In this document: positions 7,714 to 14,537 of the stretch, in pieces
Layout of the letters: each line of letters opens with the position of its first letter
How positions within the stretch are numbered: the stretch's first letter is position 1
Source of the DNA: Lachnospiraceae bacterium
GTDB taxonomy: Bacteria; Bacillota; Clostridia; Lachnospirales; Lachnospiraceae
DNA: 35,043 bases
NCBI GenBank assembly: GCA_021199495.1
Contig: JAJQHY010000040.1
Span: forward strand, 1-35,043
Reading direction: 5' to 3'
Notes under the pieces: generated by a model
What the model saw: only the letters and a program-made list of their open reading frames with translations
Database searches by the model: none
What the model was told of the DNA's origin: nothing
Position numbers and translations under genes: made by a program

Positions 7714-7747
7714 GTGAATAGTAATGCTGTTAACTTAAAATTTCCTC

Positions 7748-7776
7748 TTGCATTTTGAGAATCTTTTTGTTATACT
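7748..7776 (+). promoter_or_regulatory. Promoter of tRNA-Trp
   Basis: TTGCAT (-35) and TATACT (-10) are separated by exactly 17 nt. The predicted start is about seven bases before the mature tRNA 5' end. Confidence 0.75.
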
Positions 7777-7789
7777 GTCTTAGTCGCGT

Positions 7790-7860
7790 AGGGGAATCAT
7801 CCAGCGGCAGGATGGCAGTCTCCAAAACTGCTCACGGGGGTTCGAATCCCTCTTCCCCTG
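7790..7860 (+). tRNA. tRNA-Trp (anticodon CCA)
   Basis: Acceptor arms AGGGGAA and TTCCCCT, D-arm ATCC/GGAT, anticodon arm GCAGT-CTCCAAA-ACTGC with anticodon CCA, and T-arm around GGTTCGAATCC. The discriminator base is G. The 3' CCA is not encoded (GCA follows). It has its own promoter and terminator and is monocistronic. Confidence 0.95.
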
Positions 7861-7864
7861 GCAA

Positions 7865-7896
7865 AGCTCCGGGTCTGATGACCCGGGGCTTTTTTT
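7865..7896 (+). terminator. Intrinsic terminator of tRNA-Trp
   Basis: AGCTCCGGGTC and GACCCGGGGCT form an 11-bp stem with one mismatch and a TGAT loop, followed by a run of seven T. It starts five bases after the tRNA. Confidence 0.93.
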
Positions 7897-7905
7897 CTGC
7901 TTTAC

Positions 7906-8024
7906 GGGCAGAGACTCGAAAAACTTCGTTTTTCGAGTTCGCTTCGCTCGCCGGATGTACATTTTTCGTCGTCAGTCCACGCAAGCGCGTCCTGACGGCG
8001 GAAAATACACATCCTTCTCTGCCC
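7906..8024. repeat. Palindromic element C, 119-bp compound inverted repeat
   Basis: Outer arms GGGCAGAGA (7906-7914) and TCTCTGCCC (8016-8024) are perfect. Inside are a small hairpin, ACTCGAAAAA-CTTCG-TTTTTCGAGT (7913-7937), and a long arm pair 7953-7975 / 7992-8014 that matches at most of 23 positions. The centre CAGTCC...CAAGCGCG...TGACG shares its layout with element B. It has the size and structure of a nonautonomous palindromic mobile repeat, with no coding potential. Mobility is inference. Confidence 0.65.
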
Positions 8025-8173
8025 TTTTCGGACATTATAGCAAAATCATTTCCTCTTGTCATCAGGCAATCTTTCCCGAAAGAAAAATAAAAGCCGGATT
8101 TTTTTTACATCTGTCATATTCTTCCACTTTCTCCGTCTTATAAGTACAGAAGAACAAAATGCATATTTTTTCA

Positions 8174-8202
8174 TTGTGTTCCGGAAGAAATCTGTGTATA
8201 CT
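8174..8202 (+). promoter_or_regulatory. Promoter of the DUF4349 gene
   Basis: TTGTGT (-35) and TATACT (-10) are 17 nt apart, about 25 nt before the ATG at 8227. Upstream, 8025-8173, I see no gene. Confidence 0.65.
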
Positions 8203-8226
8203 TCTAAGCGAGGGAGGACAAAACGT

Positions 8227-9189
8227 ATGAAAAAGAAAAGAGTATGGACCCTGTGTATGACGATCGCCCTGGCGGCCTGCCTGTTAATCGGCTGCGGGGC
8301 AAGCTCCGGCAATATGAGTGGCATATTGAATACGGATACAATTGCTACAGACAGCGCCGCCAGTGATTATGGCTACAAAACGGAATCGGCCACAGAAACT
8401 GAGGAGTATGAATACGACGCGGACTATGAATACACCGATGTTTCAGAGGAATCCACTTCGGACCGCAAGCTGATCAGAACCGTGGACATGAGTGTGGAGA
8501 GCACCTCCTACGACAGCGCGCTGGAAGCCATTAAAAACCAGGTCACTGCCAGCGGCGGCTATGTGGAATACATATATTCCTATAACGGCAGCTCCTACAG
8601 CTCCTATAAGGCAACCAGAAGCTCCGACTTAACACTGCGCATCCCCGCGGAAAATCTGGATGCCTTTTTAGGCGCGGTATCCGACATCTGCAACGTCATT
8701 TCCAGTAATGAATCGGTGACGGATGTGACGCTGACCTACGTGGATCTGGAGAGCCGCATCAAAATCCTGGAGACGGAGCAGGAGCGCCTGATCGAGCTTT
8801 TAGAGGAGGCGGAAAGCCTGGAGGATATCCTCACAATCGAGGAGCGTCTTACCGACGTGCAGTACGAGCTGGAGAGTAAGGAAAGCACAAAGCGCACCTA
8901 TGACAATCAGATCAATTACAGCACTGTGACCCTGTATCTGAAGGAGGTACAGGAGCTGACACCGACTGTGGAGCTGACCGTGTGGGAGCGGATCAGCCAG
9001 GGCTTTATGGACAGTGTGGAAGGTCTGGCATTGGATGTGAGCGAGGCCGTGATCTGGATTATCATTCACCTGCCTTACCTGGTTGCCTGGGGAATTGTGC
9101 TGGCCGTTGTGGTACTGATTGTCAGAAGACATCACAGGAAGCATGGAGGGAAAGGCGACAGACGTGCAAAAAAGGAGGATCACACATGA
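8227..9189 (+). CDS. DUF4349 lipoprotein
   Basis: A 320-residue predicted lipoprotein. The ATG at 8227 follows AGGGAGGA by eight bases, and the N-terminus is a lipoprotein signal with lipobox LIGC (Cys23). A low-complexity Ser/Thr/Asp/Tyr stretch follows (about 25-80). The DUF4349 domain runs from about 83 (RTVDMSVESTSYDSALEAI) through a coiled-coil (about 180-240: LESRIKILETEQERLIELLEEAESL) to about 255. A C-terminal membrane segment (about 280-304) ends in a basic tail. It is thus tied to the membrane at both ends, with the domain outside. Function of DUF4349 is not known to me. Stop overlaps the next start (ATGA). Confidence 0.88.
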   Translation: MKKKRVWTLCMTIALAACLLIGCGASSGNMSGILNTDTIATDSAASDYGYKTESATETEEYEYDADYEYTDVSEESTSDRKLIRTVDMSVESTSYDSALEAIKNQVTASGGYVEYIYSYNGSSYSSYKATRSSDLTLRIPAENLDAFLGAVSDICNVISSNESVTDVTLTYVDLESRIKILETEQERLIELLEEAESLEDILTIEERLTDVQYELESKESTKRTYDNQINYSTVTLYLKEVQELTPTVELTVWERISQGFMDSVEGLALDVSEAVIWIIIHLPYLVAWGIVLAVVVLIVRRHHRKHGGKGDRRAKKEDHT

Positions 9190-9719
9190 AGTATCTGATC
9201 ATTGTAGACATGCAGAATGATTTTATCACCGGAAGTCTCGGGACAAAAGAGGCACAGGCAATCCTGCCCGCCGTCATCCGCAAGGCACAGTGTTTTGAAG
9301 GGGAAATCATTTTTACAAGGGACACGCATACAGCGGCATACCTGCACACACAGGAGGGCAGAAACCTCCCGGTGGAGCACTGCATCGAAGGCACCTGGGG
9401 CTGGCAGATCGCGGATGGATTAAAGGAACTGGCAGAGGAAAAAGCCTGCCGCGTCTTTGACAAGCCTACCTTCGGAAGCGTCTCACTGGCACAGGTACTC
9501 GCTTCGGAAAATGAAAAGAACCCGATTGCGGAAATCGAGCTCTGCGGTTTATGTACAGATATCTGTGTCATCTCCAACGCCTTTTTACTCAAAGCCTGGA
9601 TGCCGGAGATACCGGTCAGTGTGGACGCGTCCTGCTGCGCGGGCGTGACGCCGGAAAGCCATTTGAATGCGCTGGCTGCGATGAAGATGTGCCAGGTGGC
9701 CGTGAAAAATGAAGGATAG
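9186..9719 (+). CDS. Isochorismatase-family cysteine hydrolase (nicotinamidase-like)
   Basis: A 177-residue complete enzyme of the isochorismatase superfamily. The triad is visible as Asp8 (VDMQNDF), Lys93 (FDKPTFGS) and Cys127 (GLCTDICV). The metal-site pattern DTH (46-48) and the EGRNLPVEHCIEGTWG stretch resemble nicotinamidases and related amidases, which would cut an amide such as nicotinamide to nicotinate. Family members are hard to tell apart, so the substrate is left open. AAGGAGG lies seven bases before the ATG, which overlaps the DUF4349 stop. The coupling suggests shared expression; a shared role is not evident. Confidence 0.88.
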   Translation: MKYLIIVDMQNDFITGSLGTKEAQAILPAVIRKAQCFEGEIIFTRDTHTAAYLHTQEGRNLPVEHCIEGTWGWQIADGLKELAEEKACRVFDKPTFGSVSLAQVLASENEKNPIAEIELCGLCTDICVISNAFLLKAWMPEIPVSVDASCCAGVTPESHLNALAAMKMCQVAVKNEG

Positions 9720-9808
9720 TTCTTATATTCAGGGCCATTCCCTCTTAAATGCCATGTGCGCACAAAAACGGCCGCTTTTCATCCGCAGCGGCATCATACA
9801 TATTTATC

Positions 9809-9837
9809 TTGACAGATTTATTAAAAAAGAATAAAGT
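9809..9837 (+). promoter_or_regulatory. Promoter of the TPP riboswitch-thiT unit
   Basis: A consensus TTGACA (-35) and TAAAGT (-10) are separated by 17 nt. The start is expected near 9844, just in front of the leader hairpin. The region 9720-9808 before it holds only a weak GCCGCT/AGCGGC hairpin. Confidence 0.75.
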
Positions 9838-9840
9838 GAA

Positions 9841-9907
9841 TTCCGGATACAGTTTCGATACGGCGCGTCCTGAAGGAGTGCCCGCCGCACCGCAGCTATA
9901 TCCGGAA
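9841..9907 (+). promoter_or_regulatory. Leader hairpin upstream of the TPP aptamer
   Basis: Perfect 9-nt arms TTCCGGATA (9841-9849) and TATCCGGAA (9899-9907) enclose GGCG/CGCC and TCCT-GA-AGGA pairings. It fills the whole space between the predicted transcription start and the riboswitch. It is not part of the usual TPP aptamer. It could stabilise the mRNA end or be a second regulatory module. Confidence 0.45.
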
Positions 9908-9911
9908 ATTT

Positions 9912-10007
9912 TTGCTGGGGGAGCGTTTCGCTGAGAATGGGCTTTCGTTTTTTTAACCGCCCTGACCCTTATCACTTGAACCGGGTAATACCGGCGTAAG
10001 GAAGCAA
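9912..10007 (+). promoter_or_regulatory. TPP riboswitch (THI element)
   Basis: The thiamine pyrophosphate aptamer is recognised by GCTGAGAATGGG, then ACTTGAACC, then GGGTAATACCGGCGTAAGGAAG. The closing stem P1 is TTGCT (9912-9916) with AGCAA (10003-10007); CCGG-GTAATA-CCGG forms the P4/P5 side. Downstream, GGAAGCA (10000-10006) can instead pair with TGCTTCC (10062-10068). TCCTCC (10066-10071), which overlaps that partner, can pair with the ribosome binding site GGAGGA (10084-10089), followed by six T. Ligand binding would hold P1 closed, free TCCTCC and hide the site. The aptamer is clear; the switching model is inference. Confidence 0.93.
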
Positions 10008-10096
10008 CCATATGGGTATCCGCGGAGCGCATTTTCATTTTCTCCAGCGGTGCCGCTTAGCTGCTTCCTCCATTTTCACAAAAGGAGGATTTTTTC

Positions 10097-10756
10097 ATGC
10101 AAATTGTCAATTCTGACCTCGGTCTCACCACATTCGGCTATGTCCTGTTCGGCATCATTGCCGTCGCGCTGATTCTGGGCGCGGTATTTCTCTATTCCAG
10201 GAGCAACCACAAAAAGCTCTCCACCCGGCAGCTCGTCTTCTGCGCTGTTGCCATGGCACTGGCCTTCGTGACTTCCTACATCAAGCTGTTTGCCCTGCCC
10301 TACGGCGGCTCCGTGACGCTCTGCAGCATGCTTTTTGTCTGCCTGATCGGCACCTGGTACGGCCCCGGCGTAGGCATCATGACCGGCTTAGCCTACGGCA
10401 TTTTACAGTTTCTGCAGGAGCCATACGTGCTGGCGCCCTTCCAGGTCTGCTGTGATTACATTTTCGCCTTCGCCGGGTTAGGCCTGTCCGGTCTTTTCTA
10501 CAAGAGCAAAAAGAACGCTCTCTTAAAGGGCTATCTGCTGGGCATCATCGTGCGCGGCGCCTTCCACGCGCTGGGCGGCTATTTATACTGGATGGACTAC
10601 ATGCCGGAGAACTTCCCGACTGCGCTGACCGCCCTTTACCCGATCATCTATAATTATTCCTTCATCCTCGCGGAAGGCATCATCACAGTTATCATCATCA
10701 AGCTGCCGCCGGTGGAGAAGGCGCTCGCGCAGGTCAAGAAGCTGGCGCTGCAGTAG
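10097..10756 (+). CDS. thiT: ThiT, thiamine-specific ECF transporter S component
   Basis: Membrane substrate-binding subunit that captures thiamine and pairs with a shared energy-coupling module (EcfA, EcfA', EcfT, not in this window) for uptake. The 219-residue chain has an extra N-terminal membrane segment (about 12-34), then the ThiT core: LPYGGSVTLCSMLF, GTWYGPGVGIMTGLAYGILQ and LAPFQVCCDY, followed by further hydrophobic helices. The conserved aromatic and acidic positions of the thiamine pocket appear in these stretches. The TPP riboswitch in its leader supports the substrate. AAAGGAGG lies about eight bases before the ATG and is the predicted target of the switch. Confidence 0.95.
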   Translation: MQIVNSDLGLTTFGYVLFGIIAVALILGAVFLYSRSNHKKLSTRQLVFCAVAMALAFVTSYIKLFALPYGGSVTLCSMLFVCLIGTWYGPGVGIMTGLAYGILQFLQEPYVLAPFQVCCDYIFAFAGLGLSGLFYKSKKNALLKGYLLGIIVRGAFHALGGYLYWMDYMPENFPTALTALYPIIYNYSFILAEGIITVIIIKLPPVEKALAQVKKLALQ

Positions 10757-10796
10757 ATGAGGCATCATCTCTGTCATACCGCTCTGCTTATGAAAG

Positions 10797-13700
10797 TCAT
10801 GTCAATGCAACCGGCACTTCCTCTTCCAGATAAAAGGAATACAATATAATCTCCTTCACCCTTTTTACCAGGGCCTGTTCGATGGCCCTGGTATAATATT
10901 GCATCTGGGTGTGATATTTATCCACCAGCTCCTGCCCGGCCGCGACGCGGTCCGTCTTATAATCCAGTAGGACGATGCCGTCCTCTTCTTCAAAAAAGGC
11001 GTCGATAATGCCCTGGATTAAGACCAGTTCGTCCTGCATATCCGTCTCGGGCGGCGAAACACTGCCAGCCACAGTCTCAAGCCCCGCCTTCCCGACTTCA
11101 TTCACCGGCACACCCAGGAAAAACGCCTGTTCCTTGCGTAATGTCCCCGCTTTTGCGGCTTCTGCCATACGATGTGCCAGCGTGCTCTTTCCGAAACGTT
11201 CCAGCTTCTGCGATGATACACAGTCGCGCTGTTTTTCAGTCAGACGGCCTTTTTGAGCCATTTCATCCATGAAATGCTGCCATTCATCCGGACCTGCCGG
11301 CAGCGCGGTAAAATCCGCCAGCTCCAGTACCCGGTGATACGCGGTTCCTACGGCAGCGCCGCCCAGTCCCTTCGATTCTTTTAAAAACTCCGGCACACAG
11401 GGCACAACCCGCTCTGTCTCAAACATCTCTTCCACGCCGCCGAGCTCTTCCTCCATGGCTGCCAGTTTTAATTCAGAGACACTCGTTTTCCCGTTGATTT
11501 CGGTCAGAAGCTGATATGGGTATTCATACCGCAGGGCCGGATTTTCCTTAAGAATATCGGACTTTTCTTCCCTTGTTTCGGCAGAAAATAAAGTATCCAG
11601 CTTCTCACGGCGCTCTGCGCGGCTCACAGACTCTGTAATCTCCGTCTGCGCCAGATCTTCAGCGGAAAACAGCTCGTACACAAGCGATGTATCTTCATCA
11701 TAAGAAAGCAGGAGCAGATCCAGGTAGGATCGGGCTGACAGAATGTCAGAAAGCAGGCATGTTCCGTCCGCGCGGCGGACTGCCTGCGCCTGCCCAAGCA
11801 TCTCCTCCGCATTCTTTCTATAGCCGCAGAGAATCAGCTTCTCCTTCGCCCTTGTCATCGCCACATAGAAAATCCGCTGCTCTTCCGCCAGGATATCCCG
11901 CTCCATTTTCAGGGAAATCACGTTTTTCTGCAGGGTTCTGTTTTTGCTGCGTCCCGCAGGTGAAACATAGTCCGCGCCCAGCCCCAGATCATTGTCAATG
12001 AGCAGAAGCTGCTGACGATCCTGCATGGAATAGCTGTGTCCGATTCCACCCACGATAACAATGGGAAACTCCAGCCCTTTGCTCTTGTGGATGCTCATGA
12101 CGCGCACGGCCCCATGATCCCCCATCACAGACGCTTCCCCATAATCGATCTCCTGGCGGTGCAGCTTAAGGATATACTGCACAAAGGCAAACAGGCTGTG
12201 CTGTCCACGGGCCGAAAACTGCGCCGCCCGCTCCAATAAAAGCTCCACGTTTGCCGCCCGCTTCTCGCCGTCCGGCAAAAGCCGCATCTGTTCCCTGTAA
12301 TGAAAATCATTCAAAATCGTGCGCAGAAGCTCCTCCACGGAGCAGTATTCGGCCTGTCGGCGGTATTTTAAGATGGCATCGCGAAGGTTTTTGATTTTGA
12401 GAGATACAGGATCCGATGGATACGCATCTGCAAAATTCGCGAGCTTTTCCCAGAGGGTAATCTGTTTCGTTAGTCCGGATCTGTTTTCACCTTTCCAGTC
12501 TTCTCCATTTTCCTCAGCCGAGGTATCATGAACAGTCACATTCTCATAAATCTGAACCCTCGCCAGATCCTCCTCCGTCAATCCTCCGAACAGAGAAATA
12601 CACACACCGTACAGGGGAATATCCGACAGCGGATTTTCCACACATTCAAGGAGCTTCACCAGATTCTGCACTTCCTTCGCGTCAAAGTAACCGCTGCCGC
12701 TGACTACCTGAAGCGGAATATGTTCCCGCTCAAAGACATCGCGATAAGCCTCCTCATAAAGAGAAGGCGAACGGAATAACAGCACGATATCGTCATAAGT
12801 AACCGGGCGAAGGCCGCTGCGGTCATCATTGGAAACCCGGCCATCCTTAAGAAGCGCTTTGATTTTCCGCGCAGCGGAGTACGCTTCCAGACGTTTGGCG
12901 TCGAGTCCCTGGGGCAGCTCTCCGCACGAAAGGACGCATTCGCAGGCATATCTGTCATACCATTCCGCATGCCTGCTGCGGTCAGTCGATACATCTCTCT
13001 CCCTGCTCAAGGCCTCCTCCGGATACGCCGCGCCCGGATAGAGCGCCGCGTTCTCATCATAAGCAATGCCGCCGCTCTCTAAGGTCATCACATGACAAAA
13101 GACACTGTTTACCGCGTCCAGCACCTGTCTGCGGCTTCTGAAATTCTGCTTCAAGTCAATGCGCACATGCGTGTCATCCCCGGCGGCGTATGACTGATAT
13201 TTCTCCATGAACAGCTCCGGCCTGGCCAGGCGGAATTTGTAAATACTCTGCTTGACGTCTCCCACCATGAAACGGTCATCGTCCCGCGAGACGGCGGCCA
13301 CCAGGTACTCCTGCACCAGATTGGAGTCCTGGTACTCATCCACCATGACCTCCTCAAACCGCGCCCGGTAGCTTTCAGCCACCTCTGTTACGGTAAAACC
13401 GCCCTGTCCGTCGCTTTTCATAAGAATCTGCAGCGCCATGTGTTCCATATCGTGATAGTCGATATAACCACGCTCCCGCTTGGCCGCGGCAAGATCGGCC
13501 ATATAATCCAGCGTCACCTGCACCAGCATATCGAGCGCCCGCTTCGCTCCGGCGTTTTCCACCTCCATGGACTGCGGACTTTTCCCGAAAAAGTCCTTCC
13601 CAAGCTTCTGGATATTGGCCTTGATCTCGTTGCGGCGGTTTTTCACCTGCTCCCGCTTTACGGGATCAACGGAAACATCCTTTTTCGTGGAAAGACGTTT

Positions 13701-14537
13701 GAAATCCATCGCGGGCAGATACTGTCCCAGTTCTTTCAGGCTTTCCAGCCGGCAGAGCTTTTCTGTAAATTCCAGCTCCGCCTCCAGCGTATCGGCATAC
13801 ATGTAGGGGCCATCCGGCTCCATGGCGGCTTTATAAACGGCGCGGTAGCTCTCCGCGTAGGAATGCAGCAGCCCTCTGATGTGAGAGAGCAGGAACTGCC
13901 CGGCAGGCCGTTTCGTAAACTCGTCAAGACTGTTAAAATCATAGTCCTCTTTCCGCTCCTGCAGCCACTCCTCCGGAAACGGCATACTCATGGCCCGCTC
14001 ATAAAGTTTGTCTATGTAATCCTCCAGGGCAGACTCCCTGCCGGTATGACAGAGATATTCCACCATATACTGAAAGTCCGGATTCTCCTCCGCAAAATAC
14101 TGCTCCAGGAGATTCTCCTTCACCTCTTTGCTGAGGAGTTTAATTGTCGCTTCCTCCGCCACGGTGAAATCCGGTTCCAGGCCGATGGCCTCGAAATGAT
14201 TGCGCACCAGATAAAGGCAGAAGCTGTGAACGGTTGTGATCTGTGCCTGATGCACCAGAACCGCCTGCCTCTGCAGATGTGTATCATTCGGATACAAAGA
14301 AAGCTCTCGCTCGATCGCCTGTCCGATGCGCTCCCGCATCCCCGCTGCCGCACTGTTGGTAAAAGTAACCACCAACAACCGGTCAATGTCCAGCGGATTT
14401 TCACGATCCGTGATCCGCCGGATGATACGCTCCACTAACACCGCTGTCTTGCCGCTGCCGGCAGCCGCGGAAACCAGGATATTTTTATTTTTCGTGTCAA
14501 TGACCCTCTGCTGGTCCGCCGTATATTTCACGCTCAT
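10797..14537 (-). CDS. addA: AddA, ATP-dependent helicase/nuclease subunit A
   Basis: Motor and nuclease subunit of AddAB, which unwinds and resects double-strand DNA ends for RecA loading. The 1246-residue chain matches normal AddA length. Order: Q-motif TADQQRVI (6-13), Walker A AAAGSGKT (24-31, Lys30), Walker B VDEYQDSN (399-406), motif III VGDVKQSIYKFR (about 425-436), UvrD-type C-terminal helicase motifs with MSIHKSKGLEFP and VAMTRAKEKL, and the RecB-type nuclease motif LLDYKTD with Asp1192 and Lys1194. The ATG overlaps the addB stop by four nt. It converges on thiT with about 40 nt between and no clear terminator. Confidence 0.97.
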   Translation of the reverse strand: MSVKYTADQQRVIDTKNKNILVSAAAGSGKTAVLVERIIRRITDRENPLDIDRLLVVTFTNSAAAGMRERIGQAIERELSLYPNDTHLQRQAVLVHQAQITTVHSFCLYLVRNHFEAIGLEPDFTVAEEATIKLLSKEVKENLLEQYFAEENPDFQYMVEYLCHTGRESALEDYIDKLYERAMSMPFPEEWLQERKEDYDFNSLDEFTKRPAGQFLLSHIRGLLHSYAESYRAVYKAAMEPDGPYMYADTLEAELEFTEKLCRLESLKELGQYLPAMDFKRLSTKKDVSVDPVKREQVKNRRNEIKANIQKLGKDFFGKSPQSMEVENAGAKRALDMLVQVTLDYMADLAAAKRERGYIDYHDMEHMALQILMKSDGQGGFTVTEVAESYRARFEEVMVDEYQDSNLVQEYLVAAVSRDDDRFMVGDVKQSIYKFRLARPELFMEKYQSYAAGDDTHVRIDLKQNFRSRRQVLDAVNSVFCHVMTLESGGIAYDENAALYPGAAYPEEALSRERDVSTDRSRHAEWYDRYACECVLSCGELPQGLDAKRLEAYSAARKIKALLKDGRVSNDDRSGLRPVTYDDIVLLFRSPSLYEEAYRDVFEREHIPLQVVSGSGYFDAKEVQNLVKLLECVENPLSDIPLYGVCISLFGGLTEEDLARVQIYENVTVHDTSAEENGEDWKGENRSGLTKQITLWEKLANFADAYPSDPVSLKIKNLRDAILKYRRQAEYCSVEELLRTILNDFHYREQMRLLPDGEKRAANVELLLERAAQFSARGQHSLFAFVQYILKLHRQEIDYGEASVMGDHGAVRVMSIHKSKGLEFPIVIVGGIGHSYSMQDRQQLLLIDNDLGLGADYVSPAGRSKNRTLQKNVISLKMERDILAEEQRIFYVAMTRAKEKLILCGYRKNAEEMLGQAQAVRRADGTCLLSDILSARSYLDLLLLSYDEDTSLVYELFSAEDLAQTEITESVSRAERREKLDTLFSAETREEKSDILKENPALRYEYPYQLLTEINGKTSVSELKLAAMEEELGGVEEMFETERVVPCVPEFLKESKGLGGAAVGTAYHRVLELADFTALPAGPDEWQHFMDEMAQKGRLTEKQRDCVSSQKLERFGKSTLAHRMAEAAKAGTLRKEQAFFLGVPVNEVGKAGLETVAGSVSPPETDMQDELVLIQGIIDAFFEEEDGIVLLDYKTDRVAAGQELVDKYHTQMQYYTRAIEQALVKRVKEIILYSFYLEEEVPVALT

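Noticed and set aside
10757-10796. Terminator between convergent thiT and addA
   Set aside because: Only a 4-bp GATG/CATC hairpin without a T-run is present.
13440-14438. 332-codon plus-strand frame inside addA
   Set aside because: Fully antisense to the AddA helicase domain with conserved motifs; no ribosome binding site or family resemblance.
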